Assembly: GCA_029261715.1 (NCBI GenBank)
Contig: JAJDAT010000025.1
Location: 186,001-250,000, forward strand
Direction: 5' to 3'
Length of the DNA: 64,000 nt
From: Nitrospinia bacterium
GTDB taxonomy: Bacteria; Nitrospinota; Nitrospinia; Nitrospinales; JAJDAT01
The position numbers and the translations under genes were made by a program. This document shows positions 1 to 8,354 of this stretch, piece by piece. The notes under the pieces were generated by a model, which was given only the letters and a program-made list of their open reading frames with translations, was not told where the DNA came from and searched no databases. The number at the start of each line of letters is the position of its first letter. Positions within the stretch are counted from its first letter, which is position 1.

Positions 1-104
1 ATACTTTGGAGCATGTTCGGTAACAGACTTTTACCAGGCCCATAAGTGAGGGCTTCGCTAGTTGAGAGATTTGTTTTATATCTGAAATAAAAGGGTAAAT
101 CAGC

Positions 105-133
105 TTGATTTACTAAAGTTCCTATGGCATATT
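105..133 (+). promoter_or_regulatory. Possible sigma-70 promoter of the rpsF operon
   Basis: TTGATT at 105-110 and CATATT at 128-133 are separated by 17 bases. The -35 box is close to TTGACA and the -10 box matches TATAAT at four of six positions. A transcript would start near 140 and carry a leader of about 70 bases holding the hairpin at 165-190. In AT-rich DNA such matches also arise by chance. Bases 1-104 show no gene I can support. Confidence 0.3.
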
Positions 134-164
134 CAATTGCTTTTAAGAACTCTAAAAAATTATA

Positions 165-190
165 AGCCTCGCCTCATTTTAGATGGGGCT
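165..190 (+). promoter_or_regulatory. Leader hairpin with pyrimidine-rich bulge before rpsF, possible S6:S18 operator
   Basis: AGCC (165-168) pairs with GGCU (187-190) and CAU (175-177) pairs with AUG (183-185). This leaves UCGCCU bulged on the 5' side and UUUAG as the loop. The Shine-Dalgarno AGGAG lies about ten bases downstream, at 201-205. In several bacteria the S6:S18 complex binds a bulged leader hairpin of rpsF to control its own synthesis, and the position here fits that. I cannot confirm the consensus fold; the assignment is inference. Confidence 0.3.
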
Positions 191-210
191 TTAACTCAAG
201 AGGAGAGAAA

Positions 211-675
211 ATGCGGTTTTACCAAACCATCGTTATTTTGCGTCCCGACCTGGACGACGCTCAAGCCAAAGAAAATTCCGAGAAAATTAAAGGTTTCATC
301 GCCAAATATGATGGCGAAATTGTCCGGATGGATAATTGGGGAAAGAAACGTCTCGCCTACCGAATCAAAAAAAATCGTTTTGGAATTTATTTAAATATTT
401 GCCATAAGTTAGAAGGAAGCCAAGTAGATTCTTTAGAAAAAGAATTTCGACTTGATGAAACAATTCTTAAGTTTCTCGTTGTTCGACTAGAGGCTGATGA
501 GTTTGAAAGAATTTGTGGACAGCAATCCATTTTTGACGATCCGGATAAGAAGTCGGATTCTGAAGAAGGTAGCAGTAGGGGGGATGAGACTGCGACCAAA
601 GCTGAGTCCGAGCCTGAAGCTGAACCAGAAGCCGAAGCAGAAGCTGAAACAGAAGCCGCAGAGGAAATCAACTAA
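211..675 (+). CDS. rpsF: 30S ribosomal protein bS6
   Basis: This is small-subunit ribosomal protein S6, which pairs with S18 on the central domain of 16S rRNA. Residues 1-100 carry the S6 fold, opening with MRFYQTIVILRPDL and containing the segment WGKKRLAYRIKK. Residues 105-154 form a very acidic tail rich in Glu, Pro and Ala (EPEAEPEAEAEAE), longer than a minimal S6 but of a type seen in other long S6 proteins. The ATG follows the Shine-Dalgarno AGGAG at 201-205. The stop codon shares a base with the ssb start (TAATG), so the two are probably translationally coupled. It is the first gene of the rpsF-ssb-rpsR-DUF2232-rplI-dnaB operon. Confidence 0.96.
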   Translation: MRFYQTIVILRPDLDDAQAKENSEKIKGFIAKYDGEIVRMDNWGKKRLAYRIKKNRFGIYLNICHKLEGSQVDSLEKEFRLDETILKFLVVRLEADEFERICGQQSIFDDPDKKSDSEEGSSRGDETATKAESEPEAEPEAEAEAETEAAEEIN

Positions 676-1076
676 TGGCTAGCTTTAATAAAGTTTTATT
701 AATGGGAAACCTGACTCGCGATCCAGAATTGCGATTTACTGCAAATGGCTCAGCCGTTGCTGGTTTTGGATTGGCTATTAATAGAAAGTATAAGCAGGGA
801 GACGAATGGAAAGAAGATGTTTGTTTCGTCGATATAACCGTTTGGGGAAAACAAGCGGAAAACTGCGCACAATATTTAAACAAAGGAAGCGGAGCTTTTA
901 TTGAGGGGTACTTACGCTTGAATTCGTGGGAAACTGATTCCGGCGAAAAAAGAAACAAGCTAGAAGTCGTCGCTAATACCGTTCAATTTTTACCAAAGGG
1001 AACGTCCAATAGAGATATGGGACAAGGGGGAGATGGCTTTGATGACATGGCCCCTAAAGGCGATATTCCCTTTTAG
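675..1076 (+). CDS. ssb: Single-stranded DNA-binding protein
   Basis: SSB coats single-stranded DNA during replication and repair and recruits partner proteins through its C-terminal tip. Residues 1-108 form the OB fold, beginning MASFNKVLLMGNLTRDPELR and containing WGKQAENCAQYL. The linker is short and glycine-rich. The protein ends in DIPF preceded by acidic residues, the standard partner-docking tip. At 133 residues it is compact for the family. It starts inside the rpsF stop codon, and rpsR follows after 27 bases. Placement between rpsF and rpsR is the common bacterial arrangement and links S6/S18 and SSB expression. Confidence 0.96.
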   Translation: MASFNKVLLMGNLTRDPELRFTANGSAVAGFGLAINRKYKQGDEWKEDVCFVDITVWGKQAENCAQYLNKGSGAFIEGYLRLNSWETDSGEKRNKLEVVANTVQFLPKGTSNRDMGQGGDGFDDMAPKGDIPF

Positions 1077-1103
1077 GATAATTTATTTAGGAGTTTTTTA
1101 AAC

Positions 1104-1355
1104 ATGGCTTTAAAAGGAAAATCGCGCGGAAGACGGCGATCATTTGTTTCGCAAAAAGTTTGTAGGTTTTGCGTTGAAAAACTAGAGTACATTGATTTTT
1201 TTGATATAAAAACTTTGAAACCATTGATTTCAGAAAGAGGCAAGATTGTTCCCTCCAGAATTTCGGGAAACTGCGCAAGACATCAAAGGCTGTTGACCTT
1301 AGCAATTAAAAGAGCAAGGAATATAGCGTTGTTGCCATTTTCTGTAGAGCGTTAG
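1104..1355 (+). CDS. rpsR: 30S ribosomal protein bS18
   Basis: S18 is the small-subunit partner of S6. The 83-residue protein shows the family core [15 protein letters not shown] followed by ARHQR and [11 protein letters not shown] CxxC pair (CRFC, residues 21-24), a third Cys in GNC and a nearby His could bind zinc, as in the cysteine-containing form of S18 proteins. The start ATG has AGGAG at 1090-1094 upstream. The next gene begins at a TTG three bases after the stop, so the operon continues without a break. Confidence 0.96.
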   Translation: MALKGKSRGRRRSFVSQKVCRFCVEKLEYIDFFDIKTLKPLISERGKIVPSRISGNCARHQRLLTLAIKRARNIALLPFSVER

Positions 1356-1358
1356 GTT

Positions 1359-2327
1359 TTGACGGATAAGATTCCGCTCAAAGAGATTTTATTACCAGTT
1401 GCGGTTACTCTTGTAATTTTTTTTACTTCGTTACTTGTCCCACCTTTAGGGATTGTGATCGGAGTTCTTTCTCCAGTTCCTCTCGTTTGGATTTATTTGA
1501 GAGGAGGAAAACAGATAGGCTTAATTTGTTTAGCCTGCGCGTGTGGGATTATTTTATTTGCTTTCGGAGCAAGGCACGCTCTTTTTTTTATGGCTGAATA
1601 TGGTGTAATGGCCTTTATCTTAGGGGAAACGGTTAGGTTTCGTTTGCCCATTGAAAAGTGCGTCGGTTTTACCGCACTTGGCTCGGCCCTGATGTCCGCC
1701 GCAGTTTTGACGTTTGCATTTTCGACGGAAGAAGTCAGCTTGCAGGAATTTATCCAAGAGCAAGTTCAAGTTCACGTCAAGCAGTCTGCGGAAACCTTTA
1801 AGGCAATGGGAAACGACCCAGGAGATCAAGCGTCTTTTGAGAAGACTCTTAATCGAATTGCCGGTCTTTTAGCGACAGCGTATCCTTCTTTTATATTTGT
1901 AGGATCTTTATTTGGGGCATTAGCAAATTATTCTGTTGCTCGATATGTTTGGAGGCGGCAAACTAACGCTTATCCTTTTTTTGAGGAAAAGTTTAACTCC
2001 TGGTTGTTGCAAGAAAATTTTATTTGGGCGTTTATAGCGTCGGCAGGAATTGTTTGGTTTACTTCGGAAGGAAGCTTGTTTGGAATTGGAATAAACGGTT
2101 TAATTGTTTGCTTGGCTGTTTATATATTACATGGACTGGCGATAGCCTTTCATTTCCTTGAATCCAAATCTGTGCCCAACTTTTTGTGGGTTTTGTTGGT
2201 GGCGTTTATTTTTTCCCAACCTATTTTGATTGGTTTGTTGGTTGGCTTGGGGATTTTTGATTTGTGGGCCGACTTCAGAAAATTAAAAGTAGTTGAGGTT
2301 TATCCACAAGATCTTGATGAAGATTGA
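1359..2327 (+). CDS. DUF2232 (YybS-like) integral membrane protein
   Basis: This 322-residue protein is strongly hydrophobic, with about seven or eight membrane segments from residue 10 onward (for example LLPVAVTLVIFFTSLLV) and one polar loop near residues 125-165. Size, composition and position between rpsR and rplI match the DUF2232/YybS family found in that slot in Bacillus and in many proteobacteria-like genomes. Its biochemical role is not established. The start is a TTG three bases after the rpsR stop. No strong Shine-Dalgarno is visible, so translation may depend on coupling to rpsR. Confidence 0.8.
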   Translation: MTDKIPLKEILLPVAVTLVIFFTSLLVPPLGIVIGVLSPVPLVWIYLRGGKQIGLICLACACGIILFAFGARHALFFMAEYGVMAFILGETVRFRLPIEKCVGFTALGSALMSAAVLTFAFSTEEVSLQEFIQEQVQVHVKQSAETFKAMGNDPGDQASFEKTLNRIAGLLATAYPSFIFVGSLFGALANYSVARYVWRRQTNAYPFFEEKFNSWLLQENFIWAFIASAGIVWFTSEGSLFGIGINGLIVCLAVYILHGLAIAFHFLESKSVPNFLWVLLVAFIFSQPILIGLLVGLGIFDLWADFRKLKVVEVYPQDLDED

Positions 2328-2369
2328 AATTGAAAATATTGAATTTTTATTTTTGGAGTTTGTAGATTC

Positions 2370-2855
2370 ATGAAACTTTTATTAAAAGAAGATGTTGAAA
2401 ACGTAGGTTCGGTTGGTGACGAAGTCGAAGTTAAAGATGGTTTTGGAAGAAACTTTTTAATACCTTCTGGTAAGGCTATTTTAGCTACTCCTCGTAACTT
2501 AAAAGCGTTTACTCACCAAAAGAACGTAGTTAAAGCGAAGTATAGAAAATTTAAGAACGCCGCTGAAGAAACGGCCTCAAAAATTAGCTCCATTTCATGT
2601 GAGTTTGTAAAAAAAGTTGGAGATACTGGGAAATTATTTGGTTCGGTAACCAGTCAAGATATTGCTGACTCCATGTCTAAACAGGGCGTCGATATCGATA
2701 AAAGGAAAATTCAACTTAAAGAACCTATTAAGGCCCTTGGCGATTTTACGGCTTCTTACAAAGTTCACCCAGAGGTGACAGCGGAGATTAAAATAAAGGT
2801 AACGAAGGAAGAAGAGCCCAAAACTGAGGAAAAAACAGCCGAAGAAAAAGAATAG
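2370..2855 (+). CDS. rplI: 50S ribosomal protein bL9
   Basis: L9 binds 23S rRNA near the L1 stalk and helps keep the reading frame. The N-terminal RNA-binding domain is clear: MKLLLKEDVENVGSVGDEVE, then KDGFGRNFLIPSGKAILAT. A long central helix follows, then a C-terminal domain with GKLFGSVTSQDIADSM near residues 87-102. A lysine/glutamate-rich tail (residues 145-161) extends beyond the usual end of about 150 residues. The Shine-Dalgarno GGAG lies at 2355-2358. The dnaB start comes 36 bases after the stop. Confidence 0.96.
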   Translation: MKLLLKEDVENVGSVGDEVEVKDGFGRNFLIPSGKAILATPRNLKAFTHQKNVVKAKYRKFKNAAEETASKISSISCEFVKKVGDTGKLFGSVTSQDIADSMSKQGVDIDKRKIQLKEPIKALGDFTASYKVHPEVTAEIKIKVTKEEEPKTEEKTAEEKE

Positions 2856-2890
2856 CTCGTAAATTAAAATTTTAGCGTGATGCAATAACT

Positions 2891-4282
2891 ATGGGTGATG
2901 CTTTAAATGAAATTGGGTTAAAGAAGCTATTGCCTCATAGCGTTGAGGCGGAAAGATATGTGCTTGGCGCTTGTTTGAAATCCAATGATGTTTTTGCAAG
3001 AGCGTTAGAGACATTAGAAGGCGAAGATTTTTATAAGATTGGCAGTAAAAAAATCTTTGCCGCCATGAGTAGTTTATTTGAAGCTAGCGAAGAAATAGAC
3101 ATTCTGACCCTTTCTGAAAGGCTCCGCAAGAATGGTGATCTCGAAGCTGTAGGAGGGATGGACTTTTTAGATTATCTCGACGACTTAGTGCCAACCTCCG
3201 GGGCACTTACTCATCATGCCAAAATAGTTCGAGATAAACGCGTATTAAGAGATTTAATAAATAGCGCGACCGATATCGTCAACCAAGGCTACGATGATAG
3301 CGAGGATGTAGAAACTCTCTTAGACAAAGCCGAAACCTCCATATTTGAGATATCCGAAAAAAAATCTAAGCGAACCTTTTTTCCCATTAAAGAGGTGCTC
3401 TCAAAAAGTTTTGAAGCGATTGAAAAACTATTTGAGCGTCCGGGGTTAGTAACTGGAGTCGAAACGGGTTTTGTTGAGTTGGATAGAATGACTTCGGGCT
3501 TTCAACCCTCAGATTTGATCATCCTAGCCGCAAGGCCCAGTATGGGGAAAACTAGTTTAGCCCTGGATATAGCTCGGTTTGCGGCGGTGAAAAGAGCAAT
3601 TCCCACTGCCATATTTAGTTTGGAAATGTCTAAAGAGCAATTGGGGCTTCGTTTACTTTGTTCAGAAGCGAGAGTTGATTCGCAAAAAGTTAGAACAGGT
3701 TTTTTAGGGAAATCGGATTGGCCTAAGTTGACCGAAGCGGGGAGTAAATTGACCGAAGCGCCAATTTTTATTGACGATTCGCCATCTGTTTCGGTTTTAG
3801 ATGTAAGAGCGAAAGCGAGACGCTTATATGCTGAACATAAAGTTGGGTTGATAATTATCGATTATTTGCAACTGATGCATTCCACTAAACATTCCGAAAG
3901 CAGGCAATTAGAGATTTCCGAAATTTCTAGAGGAATCAAAGCCTTAGCTAAAGAGTTAAATGTTCCCATTGTTGCACTTTCCCAATTGAGTAGAGCGGTC
4001 GAAAGCCGAACGGACAAAAGACCTCTACTATCGGACTTAAGAGAATCAGGGTCTATTGAGCAAGACGCCGATGTTGTTATGTTTATATACAGGGACGAAG
4101 TGTATAACCCCGAAGGAGGGGAAGAGGGTAAAGCGGAGATTTTGGTCCGCAAGCAAAGGAATGGCCCTATTGGTGAAGCCCATATTGCTTTTCTAAAAGA
4201 TTATACAAGATTTGAAAACTTGGAAGAAGGAGATATTCCTCCTGATATGATCGAAGCAGATGACGAGGAGGTGCCTTTTTAA
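2891..4282 (+). CDS. dnaB: Replicative DNA helicase DnaB
   Basis: DnaB is the hexameric 5'-3' helicase that unwinds DNA at the replication fork. The N-terminal DnaB domain (LLPHSVEAERYVLGACL, residues 14-30) is followed by the RecA-like ATPase. The ATPase shows Walker A ARPSMGKTS around residues 213-221, a Walker B-type segment GLIIIDYLQLM, the SQLSRAVESR segment and the arginine-finger region KQRNGPIGE. Length 463 is normal and I see no intein. It is the last gene of the ribosomal protein/replication operon; a hairpin without a U-tract follows at 4385-4412. Confidence 0.97.
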   Translation: MGDALNEIGLKKLLPHSVEAERYVLGACLKSNDVFARALETLEGEDFYKIGSKKIFAAMSSLFEASEEIDILTLSERLRKNGDLEAVGGMDFLDYLDDLVPTSGALTHHAKIVRDKRVLRDLINSATDIVNQGYDDSEDVETLLDKAETSIFEISEKKSKRTFFPIKEVLSKSFEAIEKLFERPGLVTGVETGFVELDRMTSGFQPSDLIILAARPSMGKTSLALDIARFAAVKRAIPTAIFSLEMSKEQLGLRLLCSEARVDSQKVRTGFLGKSDWPKLTEAGSKLTEAPIFIDDSPSVSVLDVRAKARRLYAEHKVGLIIIDYLQLMHSTKHSESRQLEISEISRGIKALAKELNVPIVALSQLSRAVESRTDKRPLLSDLRESGSIEQDADVVMFIYRDEVYNPEGGEEGKAEILVRKQRNGPIGEAHIAFLKDYTRFENLEEGDIPPDMIEADDEEVPF

Positions 4283-4384
4283 TTCTGTTTTTGTTGTTTA
4301 TCTCCTCTCTATAAATAATATAGTATCCAATACCATTCTTATTGTAGTTCCTAAAGATATATCTATAAAACTGGGAGTTTTTTG

Positions 4385-4412
4385 ACTTTGGAGAATATTT
4401 TTTCTCTAAAGT
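4385..4412 (+). other. 11-bp hairpin downstream of dnaB
   Basis: ACTTTGGAGAA (4385-4395) pairs with TTCTCTAAAGT (4402-4412) with a single G-U pair and a six-base loop. No U-run follows, so this is not a classic intrinsic terminator. It could protect the 3' end of the operon transcript or act as a weak terminator. The rest of 4283-4563 shows nothing recognisable. Confidence 0.45.
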
Positions 4413-4563
4413 AATTTGTCGTACTCCAAAAATTAAATTTCGTTAAAAAAGAGTCTTGCTTTGATGGCGGATATCATTTCTAATCAATTGTTTTTGGTAG
4501 TTTTTTCTAATTCGCATTAAACTTCTTTTTCAACTAATTATTTAGAAAATTTCTTTAGCTTAA

Positions 4564-4959
4564 ATGAAACTAAATTCTGAGGAAGTTTCAGCCTTATTTA
4601 AAAAGCAAAGAATGGATGAATCTCTTGACGGAGAGAGTAATCCCGCTTTTGATGAATTGGAACCTTTGCGTACCTTTCGAAAATTTATCGACGATACTCG
4701 AGAGCAACTAGGAGCAAATCTTACTGTATTGCAAGATAAGGAAAAACAGCTGATAGATCTTCACCGCAAAACGGTGATGAAAATTAAAGAAGCAAGATCG
4801 ATTTCCACGACTCCAATCAAATTTTTCAATGAAAGGAGAAAAGATTATCTGGCTATGATCGAAATGGTAATGTTTGGTATCAAACATGGTCGGCGCGTAG
4901 AAATTCCCCCCTTTGGTTCCGCTATTTTAAAGAAAAAACAAATAACTATGGGGTTATAA
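4564..4959 (+). CDS. Hypothetical charged protein, 131 residues
   Basis: I do not recognise this protein. It is highly charged and looks mostly helical. Residues 35-80 (LEPLRTFRKFIDDTREQL onward to LIDLHRKTVMKIKEA) have heptad-like spacing that could form a coiled coil. There is no signal peptide, membrane segment or cysteine. The upstream sequence lacks a clear Shine-Dalgarno. It sits alone between the dnaB operon and a secreted TPR protein on the same strand. Codon use resembles the neighbours, which argues for a real gene, but the function is unknown. Confidence 0.6.
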   Translation: MKLNSEEVSALFKKQRMDESLDGESNPAFDELEPLRTFRKFIDDTREQLGANLTVLQDKEKQLIDLHRKTVMKIKEARSISTTPIKFFNERRKDYLAMIEMVMFGIKHGRRVEIPPFGSAILKKKQITMGL

Positions 4960-5139
4960 TTAAGAGAACTCCCATAAGCTTTTTTGACCGATGCTTTCCC
5001 CTCCACTTATTTTGAAGAACGGTTTAATTAATAGAGATAAATAATTTTTCCCCATTAATATTTTTGTAGCTAAGTCTTTATTAAAGCTTCATATTAAATG
5101 GGAGAACCATAACTTTATTTTGAAATTAGGTATGTAAAT

Positions 5140-6027
5140 ATGCGATTAGCTGTGTGTTTTTTCGCCAATTTATTATTGGCCTCTTTATTGATAGTTTCTC
5201 AAGTTATGGCGCAAGCACATTCAAATTTTGATCAAGAGCCTACTTTAAAGCAAAAAGCTGAAATTTTTTTATATAGAAACGAGTTTTCAGAAGCAATCAT
5301 TTATTACAAACAAGCGATAGAAAAAGATAAAACGGATGCGTATTTGTTTCGAGGGCTTGCTCAAGCTTTTAATAGTTCTGGAAAAACTAGAGAAGGAACA
5401 GACACCTTTAATCAATATTTAAAAACTTCCCCTCCCCACGCTCTTTATGGGCTTGGTTACTTGCATTATTTAACCAAAGATGAAGAGCAATCCCAGACGT
5501 TTTTGAGAGAAGCTATCAAGATGGATCCACAGCATACTTTGGCAATGAATAATCTAGGAGCGATACTATCGGATGAGAATGCTTTTGAAGAAGCTTTGAG
5601 TTTGGTGAAACAGGCCATCTCTATTAATCCGAAAGAAGGGATGTTTTATCGAAACCTCCAAATTATTTATTCAAAGATGGGTAAAGGAGAAGTGTTTGAA
5701 AATGAATATGAAGGAGCGCTTGAAGAAGGTTCGACAGATATAGCCAATGGTTATGGCAAAGCGTTCGCAACTTATCTACGACAGCAAGGCTTTAAGTACT
5801 TCAGTCAAGGAAAAGTTGAAAAATCAGTGAAAACTTTTGAAAAAGTTGTTGAAGTCTATAGGGCAATTCAACACCCAGGGGGAGAGTTAGCGGGATTATT
5901 TGGCCTAGGAATCTTGCATGAGGAATTAGGTAATGAAGAGAAAGCGTTTGAATTATATCGCGAAATTTTAAAAATAAACCCCAATCATATCCAAGCTAAA
6001 CAAAAGCTAGAACTTCAAAAAAAATAA
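5140..6027 (+). CDS. Exported TPR-repeat protein
   Basis: A signal peptide (residues 1-25, MRLAVCFFANLLLASLLIVS then QVMAQA) is followed by several TPR-type helical hairpins. Examples are AIIYYKQAIEKDKTDAYLFRGLA near residue 53, FLREAIKMDPQHTLAMNNLGAIL near 125, and a final copy AFELYREILKINPNHIQAKQKL near 270. TPR arrays hold protein partners; here the location would be periplasmic or outer-membrane associated. No enzymatic domain is visible. Neighbouring genes do not point to a partner. The gene itself is sound, the role unknown. Confidence 0.75.
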   Translation: MRLAVCFFANLLLASLLIVSQVMAQAHSNFDQEPTLKQKAEIFLYRNEFSEAIIYYKQAIEKDKTDAYLFRGLAQAFNSSGKTREGTDTFNQYLKTSPPHALYGLGYLHYLTKDEEQSQTFLREAIKMDPQHTLAMNNLGAILSDENAFEEALSLVKQAISINPKEGMFYRNLQIIYSKMGKGEVFENEYEGALEEGSTDIANGYGKAFATYLRQQGFKYFSQGKVEKSVKTFEKVVEVYRAIQHPGGELAGLFGLGILHEELGNEEKAFELYREILKINPNHIQAKQKLELQKK

Positions 6028-6653
6028 TACTTTTGGTTGTTTTTGTATTTGATCTTTTTGTTTTTTTTGGGGCGTGAATTTCCTTAAGAGGAAGAATAAT
6101 TCACAAAGAATTTAGGTATATTTGTTTTAAATATAAGGTTCTCATAGTTCAGTTGTTAATGAAAAAAGTACAGCAAGGGTTTATCTAATTAGGTTTGGTC
6201 TTAAAAAAAAATCGATAACTTTTCGTTTATGAACCCATAATTTGAGTAATCGAGTTCCCCTTAATTTATAAGAACCTCATGTGGATTTTGAGTTTGGTTT
6301 ATTAAGGCTAGCCTAATTTTAGGATAATAGTTTTGGTGCTGTGAACCTTCAATTTATTTGGCTCTTTTCTTATCATACTAATTGGAATGAGATAGGAAGT
6401 AATTAATTATAGGAGAATGTCAACGTTGCGACACCTTTTTTAATTTTTGTTTACGGATGTTTACTTTGAAAATACATGCAAGAATTTATGTATATGAGTG
6501 TTAGACGCAGGAATATTAATTTTAAAATATTAAAACTGCTGCTGACTAGCGACGTTTCAAAAACTACTACTTAAATACCATCGAGTTAAAACTTTTATTT
6601 AAAAGATGAAGTAGCTTTGTATTTAAATTCAATTTTCTTGCGATATAGACTTT
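6028..6653. other. 626-base intergenic region with one stem-loop
   Basis: No reading frame here looks coding. At 6074-6104 GTGAATT pairs with AATTCAC around an inner stem TCCT/AGGA with loop TAAG, giving a structured element 47 bases past the preceding stop. It lies downstream of a T-rich stretch and has no U-run after it, so its role is unclear. The remainder is AT-rich and presumably carries the promoter of the 566-residue gene that follows; no clear promoter was picked out. Confidence 0.4.
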
Positions 6654-8354
6654 ATGTTTATTTTTGACCCATTAACACAAGGACTGGAACTTCTCTCACA
6701 AAGGGAACTGCAAAAGGCCGAACGTTTATTCCTTGCGGTAATTAATGACCCTTATTCAGATGGGGAAGAGAACCACCTAGCGAGAAAATATTTGAACGAA
6801 ATTCGTTCTTGTCAAAATGGAGCGATGACGCTTGATTTTGAAGAGTATAAAGACTTGGCTGTTGCCAATGCTGGTTCTTTAGAAGTTGTTTTCGAATTTT
6901 TAAGCGATTTGTATTTTTCTACAATAGAAACTTATAGGGAATTCGATGAGGAGATACCTCAACGGTTAGCGATGGTAATTAACCGTTTGAAAAGAGAAAA
7001 AATTCGAGATGTTATCGCTCGCGACGACCTTTACCGGCAAATTAATGAAAAAGGCGCCAAGCAGGTTCAAGAACAAATTGTTAAAGGAAAAACGAACGGT
7101 GAATATTCGAAAGAATTCAATCAATATCGCTGGAAAACTGTTTTTAGAAAATTTGTCGAATATATAAACCCTATTTTATTAGAACGGCATTTAGAGCTTT
7201 TAGAATATGTTTTAGAGACAGGGGAAGTAGGGCTTTTAGACGATCCTAAAATTTCTGTACTTACCCCAAAACATCGATGGATTATTGAATCCACTTTAAA
7301 AAGCAAATGGTTCTTATTAAGAAGCTATTTTTTTAAAGCTAAATCTGAAATTAAAGAGCAGTTTAATAAAAAAGAAGGAACCCGTAAGTATTGGGAAGAG
7401 GTTAAATTAAAAAAAATAAAGATATTTGAAGAATGTGGTTTCGACGAAAGAAATATTCAGAAGTTCCTTTATAGCGATAAGCTTAATTATAAGACGTTGG
7501 AAGAAATTCATAAGTACGCTAGAGATATGAGCTTAGATTTAATTCCGCGAGATGTGAGCTTAGCTTTGCGCGGTGTTGAAAAGTCGAAAGGTCACATCAA
7601 AGAGCGTGCAGGTCATTTGATTGGGGCAAGGAAAGGATTTCAAGAAAAGTTAACTGATTTTGGGTTTTCGACGGAAAATTCTTACAAGATTGCTCGTCAA
7701 GCTAAACGCGCCAACGGTTGTCAGATATCCGAGACGTTTGAAAATGCTCTTCAAGTTGCGCGTGATGAAATTTATTGGTATCGAGTACCACCGCATTTCC
7801 TAAAGTTTCGAGATGATTTAGAAGAACAGTGTAGAAAGCATTTGAGCACGGTAAAAATCCATTTATTCGAAAGAGGTAGATTGAATAAGCTACTATTGCT
7901 TTCAGGTAAGCATCTTATTCGCAATTTTTTGATAAAAGTGTATGGCGAAGATGTGGTTTCATTACATTGTTATTTTCGGTTAGAGACAGTTCGTCAATAT
8001 TATAAGTTAAAGTGGTTTCAATACCATGCAGAACAGTTTCCAAGCGTTTCCGAACTAATAAAGATTAGTAGAAAAGAATTTCAACCAATGGTGTTGGAGG
8101 GATTTAGTTCTTTTGTAAAAAAGAAACGTTTAGAAGTTCCAGCTACTCAAATGAATAGTTTGGATAAGAACCGGTCAGAAACTGACTGGGAAGACCCCTA
8201 TACAACAGTAGAAGAAAAGGCTTTATTGAAGTTTTGGTTTTTAATGGATCACGGAGTTAATATCACGCAAGCGACGATTAACAAAGGGGTGCTAGAAAAA
8301 TCTTTCGACTTTATTAGTTATTTAAAACTTCAAGAATCAGAATGTAATAGTTGA
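6654..8354 (+). CDS. Hypothetical protein, 566 residues, no recognised domain
   Basis: I do not recognise this protein. The first 50 residues resemble a TPR-like helical pair (LSQRELQKAERLFLAVINDP). The rest is charged and helix-rich with many Lys/Glu/Arg, no signal peptide, no membrane segment and no catalytic motif I can name. The stretch RKFVEYINPILLERHLELLEYV near residue 166 and repeated basic segments could suit nucleic acid or protein binding, but that is a guess. No Shine-Dalgarno is evident before the ATG. Its 3' end overlaps the convergent YgfZ-TPR gene by 25 bases, an antisense overlap of two real coding ends. Confidence 0.65.
   Translation: MFIFDPLTQGLELLSQRELQKAERLFLAVINDPYSDGEENHLARKYLNEIRSCQNGAMTLDFEEYKDLAVANAGSLEVVFEFLSDLYFSTIETYREFDEEIPQRLAMVINRLKREKIRDVIARDDLYRQINEKGAKQVQEQIVKGKTNGEYSKEFNQYRWKTVFRKFVEYINPILLERHLELLEYVLETGEVGLLDDPKISVLTPKHRWIIESTLKSKWFLLRSYFFKAKSEIKEQFNKKEGTRKYWEEVKLKKIKIFEECGFDERNIQKFLYSDKLNYKTLEEIHKYARDMSLDLIPRDVSLALRGVEKSKGHIKERAGHLIGARKGFQEKLTDFGFSTENSYKIARQAKRANGCQISETFENALQVARDEIYWYRVPPHFLKFRDDLEEQCRKHLSTVKIHLFERGRLNKLLLLSGKHLIRNFLIKVYGEDVVSLHCYFRLETVRQYYKLKWFQYHAEQFPSVSELIKISRKEFQPMVLEGFSSFVKKKRLEVPATQMNSLDKNRSETDWEDPYTTVEEKALLKFWFLMDHGVNITQATINKGVLEKSFDFISYLKLQESECNS

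Noticed and set aside
137-394. 85-residue plus-strand frame at the left edge
   Set aside because: Overlaps rpsF out of frame and matches no family; rpsF has the correct start and operon position.
387-671. 94-residue minus-strand frame rich in Ser/Ala
   Set aside because: Antisense of the acidic tail of rpsF; low complexity and no Shine-Dalgarno.
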